A DNA stretch of 64,000 nt from M55B112 sp964539395 (GCA_964539395.1 CAZIIU010000010.1:1-64000); one strand, 5' to 3'; shown: positions 52,499 through 63,000, numbered from the stretch's first letter. Numbers and translations: made by a program. Notes: generated from the sequence alone by a model not told the origin.

Positions 52499-53854
52499 CT
52501 ATTTTTTCAATTTCAACTTATTCACCATCTTCACCTCGTGTACCGCGATCATTGGGATGTACCTGAAGAAGAGCAGGACCCCTGTCGAAAAGATTCCGAT
52601 CGTACCCAGAAACACCGCCACTTCCACGAAGGTAGGTGAGTAACTGGCCCATGCCGAGGGCAGGTAATCCTTTGCCAGTGAAGTGACCACAATGTTGAAC
52701 CGCTCGAACCACATGCCGAGGTTGATCAACAGCGCGATCACAAAGACGATATTCAGGTTGTGACGAATCTTTTTGAACCACATCAGTTGTGGGATCAGCG
52801 CGTTACAACTGAACATTGCCCAGAACTGGAAGGTATACTCGCCTGTGATCCGGTTCCTGAAGAAGGTGAACATTTCATACTCATTGGCCGAGTACCAGGC
52901 AATGAAGACTTCCGTGATATAGGCCGTACCCATGATCAGCGACACGAACACAAGGATCTTCGCTACATTGTCGAGGTGCCGGTTGGTAATGAAATCCTGC
53001 AGTTTATAAACCTTCCGGATAATCACCATCAGCGTCATAACCATCGCGAATCCGGAGAAAATCGCTCCTACCACGAAATAGGGTGGAAACAGCGTTGTGT
53101 GCCACCCCGGTTCCACCGACACGGCGAAGTCGGTCGAGACGATTGAATGTACCGACACTACCAGCACCGCTGCGATCCCGCCAAGCACAAATGCAAGCCC
53201 TTCGTATCGCTTCCACTCGCCCGCCGAACCGCGCCATCCCATGGCAAAGAAACCATAAACCGCCTTCTTCACCTTCGAAGTGGTGGTATCGCGTATCGTG
53301 GCAAAGTCGGGGATCATTCCCAAAAACCAGAAAGATGCCGAAATCAGCAGGTAGGCAGAGATCGCCATGAAGTCCCAGAACAGCGGGGAGTTATAGTTCA
53401 CCCAGAGCGGACCGCGTGTGTTGGGGTACGGAATGATATAGAATGCATCCCAGATGCGACCCATATGCAGCGCGGGAAATATCGCAGCACAACTCACCGC
53501 CACCACTGTCATTGCCTCCGCGGCACGGTTGATCGATGAGCGCCACTCCTGCCGCAAAATAAGCAGGAAGATAGAGAAGGCCGTTCCGGCGTGACCGATA
53601 CCGATCCACCAGACAAAATTAATGATCGCCCAGCCCCAGCCCACAGTATTGTTTACACCCCATGTGCCGATCCCTCTGGCGATGGTGACATACATGGCCC
53701 AGAAGCCTAACAGCATCAGCACGGAACTGATCCCCATTCCAGCCAGCCACCACATTTTGGGTCGCTGGTACAGGGGCGAGTTGATCTCCTCTGATATCTG
53801 TCCCAGGGTTTTGTTCCCCAGGATCAGCGGTCCTCTGATCTCGGTTTTATACAT
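52499..53854 (-). CDS. actC: Alternative complex III subunit ActC (NrfD-like)
   Basis: 451 residues, about ten membrane helices of the NrfD/PsrC type: WAIINFVWWIGIGHAGTAFS, EAMTVVAVSCAAIFPALHMG and WHTTLFPPYFVVGAIFSGFA. It forms the quinol-binding and proton-translocating membrane part next to ActB. It is 218 bases after actB, a gap in which I see no gene or strong promoter. Length and layout are standard. Confidence 0.95.
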   Translation of the reverse strand: MYKTEIRGPLILGNKTLGQISEEINSPLYQRPKMWWLAGMGISSVLMLLGFWAMYVTIARGIGTWGVNNTVGWGWAIINFVWWIGIGHAGTAFSIFLLILRQEWRSSINRAAEAMTVVAVSCAAIFPALHMGRIWDAFYIIPYPNTRGPLWVNYNSPLFWDFMAISAYLLISASFWFLGMIPDFATIRDTTTSKVKKAVYGFFAMGWRGSAGEWKRYEGLAFVLGGIAAVLVVSVHSIVSTDFAVSVEPGWHTTLFPPYFVVGAIFSGFAMVMTLMVIIRKVYKLQDFITNRHLDNVAKILVFVSLIMGTAYITEVFIAWYSANEYEMFTFFRNRITGEYTFQFWAMFSCNALIPQLMWFKKIRHNLNIVFVIALLINLGMWFERFNIVVTSLAKDYLPSAWASYSPTFVEVAVFLGTIGIFSTGVLLFFRYIPMIAVHEVKMVNKLKLKK

Positions 53855-54072
53855 GTTCTCCTTTTTTACCTAACGCTTGCAAGAAGACGTCGACAGCTGC
53901 GTTGCGCCTGTCTTCAAAACAGTCATTTATCCAGAGTAAACTCCTGTTTTTCAGTCATGTGCCACCGCTGAATCTTTGATGGTCCGCAATTGCATACCCT
54001 AAACCAGACAGAGGGCAGGCATTGCTCCAAACGTTTTCTTTACAGGCATAATAACAATAATTTTTCTTGTAC

Positions 54073-57000
54073 TTAAACTTTTTCCTTCGCTGCCCGCCCG
54101 GGCCCATCCCCTTCCGGTTTGGTATTCCGCACCTTCGTGAGGTACCCCACCGACGGCAGCGTGTGCAATTGTTCGAGCAGGTGGTAGTTGCGCTCCTCCT
54201 TCATCTTTTTTGTCACCTCCGCCTCCCGGTCGTTCATGTTCCCGAAGACCAGGGCGCCGGTCGGACACGACTGTACGCACGCGGGCTGTATCTCACCGTC
54301 GCGCAGATGCCGTTGCTCCAGCTTCGCCTCCATCTTCTTCTCCTGGATCCGCTGTACGCAGAACGAACACTTCTCCACCACACCACGGCTCCTGACGGTC
54401 ACATCCGGGTTCAGCACCATCTTCCCGACCTCGTTGTTCATGTTATAATCGAACTCTTTGTTGTCTACATATTTGAACCAGTTGAAACGCCGCACACGGT
54501 AAGGACAGTTGTTGATACAGTACTTCGTTCCGATGCACCGTACATATGCCACCTGGTTCAGCCCTTCATTGCTGTGCATTGTGGCCGAGACCGGACAAAC
54601 ATTTTCACAGGGTGCATGGTCGCAGTGCTGGCACATCACCGGCTGGTGATATATTTTCGGATTCTCAGGATCATCGCTGAAGTACCTGTCGATACGCATC
54701 CAATGCATGATCCGCCTGTTCTTTACCTCCTGTTTCCCAACAGTAGCAATATTGTTCTCCGCGATGCACGACACAACGCAATTGTTGCACCCCATGCATT
54801 TATTCAGATCGATCGCCAGTCCCCAGTGAAATGCATCGGTCTCCACATCGGGGTACATCGATCCATGGTGCTTCTCCGCCTCCAGATGGAAGTGGTTCCC
54901 TGCGTAAGCATCTCTTTTATACTCCTCCAGTGTAGTCTCCCTCACGATCGGCCTCTCCTCCATGTTGTGGTGGGTCTGTGTCCGTGCCAGCTCATAGCGC
55001 TCCCCGGTCTTTTCAATCACAACACCTTCAATAACATACTCCCGTTGTCCTTCACGCTCCTGCACAAATGCATACGCGTTCATCCCTACAAGATTGCCTA
55101 CCTTACCGGCCACTGTACGCCCATATCCGAGTGCCAGCGAACATGTTCCCCCCGCCTGACCTGCCTGTACCAGCACCGGCACCTTTATACCGTTCACGGA
55201 CACCACATCCTCATCCTTCAGTCCGCGCTCCTCTGCATCTCCCACCGACACTGTCAGGTAGTTGTCCCAACACACCTTTGTCACCGGATCGGGCAATTCC
55301 TGAAGCCATGGGTTGTTCGCATGCCGACCGTCGGCCAGCCCGACCGAAGCATACAATGTCAGCGTCATCCCCGCCTGTCTCTCCGGTGCTGAACCATCGG
55401 CATCCTGCTGTGCCTGTGCCACTCTCTCCTCCTGCTGTGTCATCCTCTCCTCCTGCTGTGCTATCCTCTCCACCTGCACCTGTTCAATCCTCAGCTCCGG
55501 CAGCCTGAACTCTCCGTTATAGGGTTTCTCTGTCAATCGCACCTCAAACGTCCCCCGCTGCAGTATCCCGGTCCACCACGCCCTAAAATCCAACCCGCTT
55601 TCCGCGAGTGGGTAAATATTCTCCTTCCAGTACTGTTGCAACACCTCGTCGTAGCCGGTCTCCCTGCTACTCCACGCCAGCAGCGAATCCTGAAACGCCC
55701 GGGTATTGTACAACGGGTGTATAACAGGCTGTTGCAGGCTGAACGCCCCTTTCAACGGTTCGGCATCGCCCCACGCCTCGAGGTAGTGGTGGTCGGGTGC
55801 AACCAGTTGGGTCACCTGCGCTGTTTCGCAGATAGTGCTTCCGGTATAAACAGACAGTCCGGCATCTTTGATTATCCGCCCAAGCTCTACGCCAGCGGGA
55901 TCGCTGTATACCGGGTTCACGTTGTGCATGATCAGCAGGCCGACCTCCTTCTGCAGCAGCGACTGCTTCAGCGCTGCAAAATTCCGGTCGCTCCCCTGTT
56001 TTAAATTGATGGTTCGGTTAAGATCGAGTGTTTCTCCGTAGTTGCCCAGCATCCTGTTGATCCCTGCGATCATCAGCTGCACCTGCAGGTCGCTCGCCCC
56101 GCCGGCCACGATTGACGATCCCCCGTTATCGAGCAGATCGCTCACCAGGGAGGTGGTATCGAACCCACATTCAGGGGCCTGTATCGGCGCCTCCCCCTTT
56201 TCGGTGGCAATAGCATTGAATATTTTCGCGATGATCGCTTTGGCCTTCGCGGGCGAAACGGGATACCGCTCATCGGCGTTAGAACCGGTGAGGGAGTAGC
56301 CTGCCTCGAACTGGATATGTTTCGACATACTGGCCTTTTCGCTGGTAACCGTCCGTTTCGCAGCATATCCTCCTGCAAACTCCACCGGTGTAAGCCAGGT
56401 GCCGAGGAAATCGGCATCGAATGAGACAATCAGATTTGCCTTATCGAAATGATAGCCCGGGATTACAGACCTGCCGGTAAGCTGTCTGTGTGCCTCGCGA
56501 ATTGCTTCGGCAGATATTTCGTCGTAGACGATCCACTCCAGCGAAGGGTGCGCCAGCTGCAGATCTTTAATAAGCCGGATTGTTGAAGGACTTATGATGG
56601 TAGAGGTGAGCAGTACCTTTCGTCCGCTGCCCTGCTCTCTCAGCTTCGCGATGACCCGGGAATCTATCTCCTCCCAGTCAACCTCCTTCCGCCCTTCAGA
56701 CGGACCCTTCAGGCGCGCCTGGTCGTATAGCTCCAGCACCGACGCCTGTACACGTGCCGTAGTACCACCACCTGTTACGGGAGATTGCTTGTTGGCCTCG
56801 ATCTTGATGGGTCGGCCGTCGCGTACCTTCACCACGACCGGACAATGCTCTGTTCCGTCGAAAAAGGTGGAGGCATAAAAGTTCGCTTTCCCGGGAGTGA
56901 TCTCTTCGGGTTTAATCAGGTAGGGGATCGCCTTTTGCACCGGCTTCTCGCAGCTGCTGGTGATCGCAGCTGTGGCAAAGCTGAATCCCACCAGTTTCAG

Positions 57001-57147
57001 GAAATCGCGTCTTGATGCAGAGGCTCCGGCGATTTTCTCACTCCCCAGGTCGAGCACAAGATTCTTCTGCTCCTCTTCGGCAACTTTCTCTGAACGGGTT
57101 TCAGGACCGTTTGTATATTCATCCAGACTTCTCCAGTATTTTTCCAT
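54073..57147 (-). CDS. actB: Alternative complex III subunit ActB (MopB fold plus iron-sulfur domain)
   Basis: 1024 residues. A Tat-type SRRDFLKLVGFSFATAAITSSC start is followed by a molybdopterin-oxidoreductase-like half that carries no Mo cofactor in studied homologues. The C-terminal ferredoxin-like half has cysteine clusters CMGCNNCVVSC, CQHCDHAPCENVCPV, CIGTKYCINNCPY, CSFC and CVQSCPTGAL, fitting three 4Fe-4S and one 3Fe-4S centre. An insert of three heptads (ERIAQQE, ERMTQQE, ERVAQAQ) sits near 555-577 before the MopB C-terminal domain. It passes electrons from quinol toward the ActA haems. Confidence 0.95.
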   Translation of the reverse strand: MEKYWRSLDEYTNGPETRSEKVAEEEQKNLVLDLGSEKIAGASASRRDFLKLVGFSFATAAITSSCEKPVQKAIPYLIKPEEITPGKANFYASTFFDGTEHCPVVVKVRDGRPIKIEANKQSPVTGGGTTARVQASVLELYDQARLKGPSEGRKEVDWEEIDSRVIAKLREQGSGRKVLLTSTIISPSTIRLIKDLQLAHPSLEWIVYDEISAEAIREAHRQLTGRSVIPGYHFDKANLIVSFDADFLGTWLTPVEFAGGYAAKRTVTSEKASMSKHIQFEAGYSLTGSNADERYPVSPAKAKAIIAKIFNAIATEKGEAPIQAPECGFDTTSLVSDLLDNGGSSIVAGGASDLQVQLMIAGINRMLGNYGETLDLNRTINLKQGSDRNFAALKQSLLQKEVGLLIMHNVNPVYSDPAGVELGRIIKDAGLSVYTGSTICETAQVTQLVAPDHHYLEAWGDAEPLKGAFSLQQPVIHPLYNTRAFQDSLLAWSSRETGYDEVLQQYWKENIYPLAESGLDFRAWWTGILQRGTFEVRLTEKPYNGEFRLPELRIEQVQVERIAQQEERMTQQEERVAQAQQDADGSAPERQAGMTLTLYASVGLADGRHANNPWLQELPDPVTKVCWDNYLTVSVGDAEERGLKDEDVVSVNGIKVPVLVQAGQAGGTCSLALGYGRTVAGKVGNLVGMNAYAFVQEREGQREYVIEGVVIEKTGERYELARTQTHHNMEERPIVRETTLEEYKRDAYAGNHFHLEAEKHHGSMYPDVETDAFHWGLAIDLNKCMGCNNCVVSCIAENNIATVGKQEVKNRRIMHWMRIDRYFSDDPENPKIYHQPVMCQHCDHAPCENVCPVSATMHSNEGLNQVAYVRCIGTKYCINNCPYRVRRFNWFKYVDNKEFDYNMNNEVGKMVLNPDVTVRSRGVVEKCSFCVQRIQEKKMEAKLEQRHLRDGEIQPACVQSCPTGALVFGNMNDREAEVTKKMKEERNYHLLEQLHTLPSVGYLTKVRNTKPEGDGPGRAAKEKV
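55420..55482 (-). repeat. Three 21-base tandem repeats inside actB
   Basis: Units at 55420-55440, 55441-55461 and 55462-55482, the first two nearly identical. They encode three Gln/Glu-rich heptads in a charged linker. The unit length keeps frame, so copy number can vary without breaking the protein. Confidence 0.7.
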
Positions 57148-57194
57148 TCCGATATATTGTAATTTATTCTCTCTTCCGTTTGTCGCAACACATT

Positions 57195-57287
57195 TTATGT
57201 TGCAGTACCGTTCATCCGTTCAGGACCGTTCATCCGTTCCGGACCGTTCATTTGTTCCTGACCGTTCATCCATTCCGGACTGTTCAT
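57195..57287 (-). CDS. Possible 30-residue micro-ORF made of MNGPER repeats
   Basis: Between actA and actB on the same strand, ATG at 57287 to TAA at 57195 reads five six-residue units: MNSPEW, MNGQEQ, MNGPER, MNGPER, MNGTAT. It is a direct consequence of the 18-base repeats beneath it, so it may be accidental. There is no Shine-Dalgarno-like sequence of note. If translated it ends 48 bases before the actB ATG and could influence actB translation. Confidence 0.25.
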   Translation of the reverse strand: MNSPEWMNGQEQMNGPERMNGPERMNGTAT

Positions 57288-57314
57288 CGTTCAGGATCAT
57301 TCATCCGTTCAGGT
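57208..57314. repeat. Six tandem 18-base repeats between actA and actB
   Basis: Units with core CCGTTCATCCGTTCAGGA at 57208-57225, 57226-57243, 57244-57261, 57262-57279, 57280-57296 (one base shorter) and 57297-57314. Divergence grows toward the right end. It occupies about half of the 223-base gap between the actA stop and the actB start. Confidence 0.9.
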
Positions 57315-57370
57315 CCATTTTCCTGATGCTGCCACTGTCTGTTTCAGTTGTTCACCGGATTATCATCTCT

Positions 57371-58588
57371 TTAATAATGACACTTCGAACAATCTGTTCC
57401 GCCCACCAGATCCGCTGTAACACGGTCGATCTGACCATCCTTCATCGCCTTGTGCAGTTTCTCATACTCTTCGTAAAATACGTTATCATAAAACTGCACC
57501 TCGGTATCGCGGTGACAATTCACACACCAGCCCATGGAGAGGTCGGTGACCTGGTGGATGCGGTTCATCTCCTCAACCGGACCGTGACAAGTCTGGCAAT
57601 CGAGTCTGCCAACTGTGACGTGTTGTGCATGACTGAAGAAGGCGTGGTCCTGCAGGTTATGGATCCTTATCCACTCAATGGATTCTCCGGCCTCATGGGC
57701 CTGAAGTAACTTGTCGATCTCATACCTTCCCGAGTTGGTACCCTCTCGGATGATGATGTGACAGTTCATGCAGAGCTCTGTCGCCGGGAATCCTGCCGAT
57801 TTACTATGTGCAGCTGTATGGTGACAATAATTGCAATCGATCTGGTTTTCTGCAGCATGAACCTTGTGTGAAAACTTAATGGGCTGGTCGGGCTCGTAGT
57901 TCTCCTGCCTCCCGAGCGCGATTCCTGCATCGAGCAGCAACTGGATCTGCCAGCCAAGTGCACCAACAAACAGAACCCCCAGGATCCACTTTCTCTTCAC
58001 TTTTTTTAGGAACACAACATCGATGACAATCCATGTGAGCAGGGCACCCAGAAGAAGAAACAGTAGTATTTTATTGATGACAGGTTTTTGGGTGCTGAGT
58101 CCCTCCTCCTCAAAGTGGTTCATAAACTCCTTGATCAGTGCAATCTCTGCTTCATTCAGGTTGAAAGATTCATGCACTACCGCCATAGTTTTACCGGTAG
58201 GATTCATCACCGCCCTGGTGAACTCATCGACACTCCGCTCTTTATACTTATGGGCAATCTCCCAGGCATTCGGGTTCCAGTTGAAAGTATCGATTTCCAT
58301 TGTATTGTGGCAGTCGGCACAGGCGCTCTCCTCAAACTTCCCCTCGATCAGTCCGTAGAACAGCCGCTCCCCGCGTTTCACAGCAGGTGAATATGCTTCA
58401 CCGTGATCACCTTCCTTCACAGCTTGTAAGGGAACAATACACAGAAGTAACAACAGACAGATCAGGATCTGCAGCCTGGCAATCCCCGGGTTCCTGGGTT
58501 GACTTCCCGCTGTATGGTTAAAATCCCGGATCAGATTACCAATCCGGCGGGCCCGCCGGTCCCATCTTTCCCGGACATTTTCTTTCAT
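57371..58588 (-). CDS. actA: Alternative complex III subunit ActA, multihaem cytochrome c
   Basis: 405 residues from the ATG at 58588; the frame stays open to 58723, but that start would lie upstream of the predicted transcript start. After a hydrophobic export/anchor segment (ILICLLLLLCIVPLQA) comes a monohaem domain (CADCH, 90-94), two membrane helices (about 172-220), then five CxxCH motifs: CNYCH 252, CMNCH 273, CQTCH 331, CVNCH 355 and CSKCH 400 at the C-terminus. Six in all, against the five for which the family is named. It takes electrons from ActB. First gene of the act operon. Confidence 0.93.
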   Translation of the reverse strand: MKENVRERWDRRARRIGNLIRDFNHTAGSQPRNPGIARLQILICLLLLLCIVPLQAVKEGDHGEAYSPAVKRGERLFYGLIEGKFEESACADCHNTMEIDTFNWNPNAWEIAHKYKERSVDEFTRAVMNPTGKTMAVVHESFNLNEAEIALIKEFMNHFEEEGLSTQKPVINKILLFLLLGALLTWIVIDVVFLKKVKRKWILGVLFVGALGWQIQLLLDAGIALGRQENYEPDQPIKFSHKVHAAENQIDCNYCHHTAAHSKSAGFPATELCMNCHIIIREGTNSGRYEIDKLLQAHEAGESIEWIRIHNLQDHAFFSHAQHVTVGRLDCQTCHGPVEEMNRIHQVTDLSMGWCVNCHRDTEVQFYDNVFYEEYEKLHKAMKDGQIDRVTADLVGGTDCSKCHY

Positions 58589-58720
58589 CTGGCGCTGTCC
58601 GGCAGAATTGCCAACATGCAGACCACTCCGGTGAAGGACAGTAAGTATTTTCGAAGGCAGCGGGCACCTTATTTGATGACAGGTATGTGTCATGTACAAA
58701 AGGATTTGTTGATTTATTAT

Positions 58721-58728
58721 CAAAGTTA
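58721..58728 (-). promoter_or_regulatory. -7 promoter box for the act operon
   Basis: Minus-strand TAACTTTG, a perfect TAnnTTTG. Predicted start near 58714 gives a leader of about 125 bases to the ATG at 58588. No clear -33 TTG at 17-23 bases. Confidence 0.55.
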
Positions 58729-59111
58729 CTGCTTGTAATTAGCTAACTATTAAACTATTGATTTCATAACCCCGCAAAACAGTCCCGGCTGCCAATTGAT
58801 CAGTAAAGAGCTAATTTAAAGTTTCTGCGGAAGATAATCAACACGGAGCATTATATTTATTCTTTCGGGACAATAGTTGTCTAATTATTATTTAGACCAA
58901 TTCCAGTAAAATAAAACCGACCCACTGCTATCCGGGAATAAAAAACAGACATGACTGTCCGGTTACAGATTGTAATAAAAAGGCATTCAGCAATACTATG
59001 AAGCAGCTGTATTCAAACCTGAATTTTTTCCCGGGCACTTTTATATTTCTCCATTGACAAATAACATATCGGCAATATTTTCTATCTTGCGGCTCCAAAA
59101 TAAAAGGGTAC
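58729..59111. other. 383-base A/T-rich divergent intergenic region
   Basis: Between actA and the symporter gene. No gene or RNA seen. On the plus strand TTGACA (59055-59060) and TATCTTG (59082-59088) just before the symporter may form a weak promoter; the -7 box lacks one T of the consensus. Confidence 0.45.
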
Positions 59112-59981
59112 ATGGCGAATCTCTTTTCAGCATATTTCCTTCCTGTCACCCTGGCAGTCATTACACTCGGGATGGGATTATCAATCACGCATCAGGATTT
59201 CAGAAACGTCTTTTTTCGACCGCGTGCGGTACTTATCGGCATCTGCTGTCAGATCTTCCTGTTACCGCTTATTGCCTTCAGCATTGCCCTGCTTACCGAT
59301 CTCGACCCCTACCTAAAAGTCGGTCTGGTAATTATTGCTGCCTGTCCGGGTGGCGCCACCTCCAACCTGGTCACCTACCTTCTAAACGGCAATGTTGCGC
59401 TTTCAATCTCGATGACTGCATTGAACAGCATCATCACACTGGTGAGTATTCCTGTAAATGTAAGCATTGCACTAATGGTCTTTCTGAATACCGATGCGGC
59501 GGTGAGGCTGGATGTCTGGGATACAATTCTCAAAGTGTTTCTGCTAACGATCGTGCCTGCATACATTGGTGTTACCATCAGGCACCGCAGAAGTGACCTT
59601 GCCGAGCGTCTGAACCGTCCTTTAAAGGTTCTGCTTCCCTTAATTCTGCTGGTGGTATACATGGGGGTATTATTCATTGATGAGGGTGACAAGAGTGCTA
59701 CGCGGAACGATTTCTGGAACCTGCTTCCGGTAACACTCACCCTGAATGCAATGTCGATGTTCATTGGCTGGCAAGTCGCCTGGCTCTCCCGCCTGAAGCG
59801 ACGTGAACGGTATACCATTGCCATTGAAGTGGGACTACAGAATTCGGCACTTGCCATCTTTGTGGCCAGCACGCTGCTCGGTAACCGTACCATGGCACTG
59901 GTGGCCGTTGTATATGGCTCTTTCACCTTCTTTTCCACGGCGCTGTTCGGCTGGGGAATTAAAAGGTTGGCCAAAAATTAG
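59112..59981 (+). CDS. Bile acid:sodium symporter family (BASS) transporter
   Basis: 289 residues, about nine to ten membrane helices. Family markers are LGMGLSITHQDF at the end of helix 2, and VIIAACPGGATSNLVTYLLNGNVALSISMT, quoted here as two parts: VIIAACPGGATSNLVTYLL and NGNVALSISMT, which carry the sodium-site and crossover region, plus VGLQNSALAIFVAS. Bacterial members move bile acids, pantoate, keto acids or other organic anions with sodium; the substrate cannot be told. It stands alone and converges on the BNR-repeat gene. Confidence 0.93.
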   Translation: MANLFSAYFLPVTLAVITLGMGLSITHQDFRNVFFRPRAVLIGICCQIFLLPLIAFSIALLTDLDPYLKVGLVIIAACPGGATSNLVTYLLNGNVALSISMTALNSIITLVSIPVNVSIALMVFLNTDAAVRLDVWDTILKVFLLTIVPAYIGVTIRHRRSDLAERLNRPLKVLLPLILLVVYMGVLFIDEGDKSATRNDFWNLLPVTLTLNAMSMFIGWQVAWLSRLKRRERYTIAIEVGLQNSALAIFVASTLLGNRTMALVAVVYGSFTFFSTALFGWGIKRLAKN

Positions 59982-60080
59982 CCTCAGAAGCTGTTTTCTT
60001 ACCCGATTAGATGGGTGCCCCCGGATCCTGAGAAGCATTCAAAGTTAACCTTCATTGTATAAATTCACCCCGACAGCTGC

Positions 60081-63000
60081 TCACAACTCCTTCATCAGCG
60101 GGGCTCCGGCCTGCCTAAGTTGGTCCTCCAGTTGCGGAAGTGTACTGTTGACAAATTCCTTAAGCTGCTTCTTCACCGGCTGCAACTCGTCGATACCCGT
60201 TTGAAGGCTCTCCCTGTGCATGCGGGTCGGACCATAGGAGGATGCCAGACCGAGCTTTGCAACTGAGAGTCTCAGTCCGGGTGTATTTTCCTGCTTCTCC
60301 CCCACTTCCTCTTTTGTCTTTTTACCGTTCAGCTGTTCATCGATCCCTTGCAATTGCAGTTCAGCCTTGTAAATCTCTTCCAGCAAACCGCCGGTATTCT
60401 TTTTAAGCCTGAAGCAGGCATTCTTTGCCACCTCAACCCTGTTCCGTGCATCATTCAACGCTTTCCGTACCGTTGCATAATCGAGTATAGCCGCTTCAAG
60501 GTCCTTCCTGAAAGCCTCTCTTTGGATTACAGGCACCGGTTCAAGCACTCCGTCATAGAGGGATCTCACAGAAAACCCGACTGCATCAGTCATCTGTTGC
60601 ACATCCCTGTTCTGAACTGCAAAAAGGGTAGCAGTGTAATCTCCCGGTGGAGCGATGAAGCCTTTTGATCCAACCTCCAGCTTGTCCGATCCCTCTTCCG
60701 GATCAAGCCCACTTGCTGATGCATACTTCAGGTTCCAGTTAACCCGGTGGATCCCCTTTTTCGCCGGTGCCTTCACATGGTTCACAACTGTACCGGCGGT
60801 ATCCTTCACGGTAATTACCAGGAAAGGTTTATCCTCTCTCAACTCCTTCTCAAGGGTTTCCCATCCGGGGAACGGGATATCGCTCTCAGTGCTGTTTAAC
60901 TTCTTCTCTATATTTTGCCTAAGCTCTTTTAGCGACTTCATATCCTCCTTCAGGTAATAAGTAAAAATGGCTCCAAATGGTGGGTTTTTGGCCCGGTACT
61001 CAGAGTTGCCGGGTGAGACGGTCACCCTTTTGGGTTGGTACAGGAACGCGTCTTTTACAGGAAAGAGGTGGGCTTCGTTTTGTAGCAGATCTGATGTAAG
61101 CTCGCGGAGCGGAGTCATATCATCGAGGATATAAAAACCACGACCAAACGATGCCGCCACCAGGTCATTTTCCCTTCTCTGGATGGTGATATCGCGGAAT
61201 GAGATAGTTGGGAGTCCGCTCTTCATCCTGTTCCACGTTTCGCCGCCATCGATCGTGAACCAGATACCGAACTCGGTAGCGGCAAACATCAGCTCCTTTC
61301 TCACATGATCCTGTACCAGTCTCCATACAAGGGTCCTGTTGTCGATCCCTCCGGTGATTACTTTCCAGCTCTTCCCGGCATCCGTACTCTTTATAATATA
61401 GGGGTTGAAATCACCATACTTGTGGTTATCGAGTGCTGCATAAACCGTATTGGCATCAAAAAGATCGGCCCTGATATCATTCACAAAGGCTGTAGCAGGG
61501 ATGTCTCTGATGGAACCGACATCGATCCTTCGCAATGTCGCCCCGCCATCTTTGGTCACCTGAATAATCCCGTCGTCTGTTGCAGCATAGAGAATCTGCC
61601 CATCGATCGGTGATTCTGCCAGCGATGTGATGGTACTGTAGTTCGACATCGCATAAACGTCCCATGGATTGTCCCAGCTCTGTTTGCGTCCCATAACAGG
61701 CAATTCGATACGCTCCTCTCCTTTGGTGAGGTCACCCGAAATGGTTTTCCAATTGTCTCCCCGGTTGTCGGAACGCCAAACACGGTAAGAGGCTGTATAG
61801 ATCCTGGCCGGATCGTGTGCACTAACAAGAATGGGGGTATCCCAGTTAAAGCGTTCATGCGGTTCCCCTTTCCCTGCCTGGGGTTGAATAAATACGGTTT
61901 CGCCTGTGATCCGGTCGATCCGGGAGATGTATCCCTGCTGACTCTGTCCGTAAACGATTCCGGGATTACCTGGTTCGGTGGCAGTTTGGTGACCGTCACC
62001 GCCCAGGATATGTTGCCAGTCGGCATTCCTGATTCCCTCTGCAAAAACGGTTCTCGACGGACCTGCATGGGTACCATTGTCCTGCGTTCCCCCGAACACA
62101 TAGTAAAATGGTTCGGTATCGTCAACTGCCAGTTTATAATATTGTGTCACCGGCAGGTTATCGATAAACCGCCAGTTCTTTGTCAGATCAAAGGTCTCAT
62201 AGATTCCCCCGTCGGTTCCAACCAACAGATAATCGGGGTCGTTGCTCCTGAAGCATAAAGCGTGGTTATCCACATGCTTGAGCTCCTCATTCATTTTTTT
62301 GAAGGTTTTTCCATGGTCGTTCGAGATCTGCATATAGACATCGACCAGGTAGATGGTTCCTTCGTGGTGAGAGGAAGCATAAAGTTCCTGGTAGTAATGC
62401 GGACCTGTACCACCAGCAACTGCATCAGACTGCTTGGTCCAACTGCTGCCCCTGTCGCGCGAGATATACACTCCGCCGGTCCGCCTGTTAAGCTCGATGG
62501 CTGCGTAGATAATATCTGAATCGAAGGGTGAAACGGCGATACCGATCTTCCCCATATTCGATTTTGGCAGTCCGGTAGTAAGCTTCTCCCACGTTTCACC
62601 GCCGTCGGTGCTGCGGTGGATGCCCGAACCGGGTCCTCCGCCCATGTATGCAGCCACGGTTCTGTGGCGCTGCCATGTAGCCGCATATATTGTATTCGGA
62701 TCGTTGGGATCCAGGGCGATATCTGTTGCACCGGTCCACTCGTTGTCGCTCAGAACCAGGCGCCAGTTTTCCCCTCTATCATCCGATTTATACAGGCCCC
62801 GCTCGCCCCCCTTGCTCCAGAGTGGTCCCTGTGCAGCCACGAACAGGGTATTGGAATTTTCTGGGTGAACGATAATTTTTGAGATACGTTCGGAGTTTAT
62901 GAGTCCCATGTTTTTCCATGTTTTTCCCCCGTCATCGCTCCGGTAGACACCATCGCCATATCCGGCATGACGACCACCTACATTTTCACCTGTACCGACC

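Noticed and set aside
54067..55392. 441-codon open frame on the plus strand
   Set aside because: It is entirely antisense to actB, whose cysteine clusters and domains are unmistakable; composition is His/Leu/Pro-rich as expected for a shadow frame, with no signal or domain.
56960..57709. Plus-strand frame containing RSSVPD repeats
   Set aside because: The repeats are a by-product of the 18-base minisatellite, and the frame also runs antisense to actA and actB.
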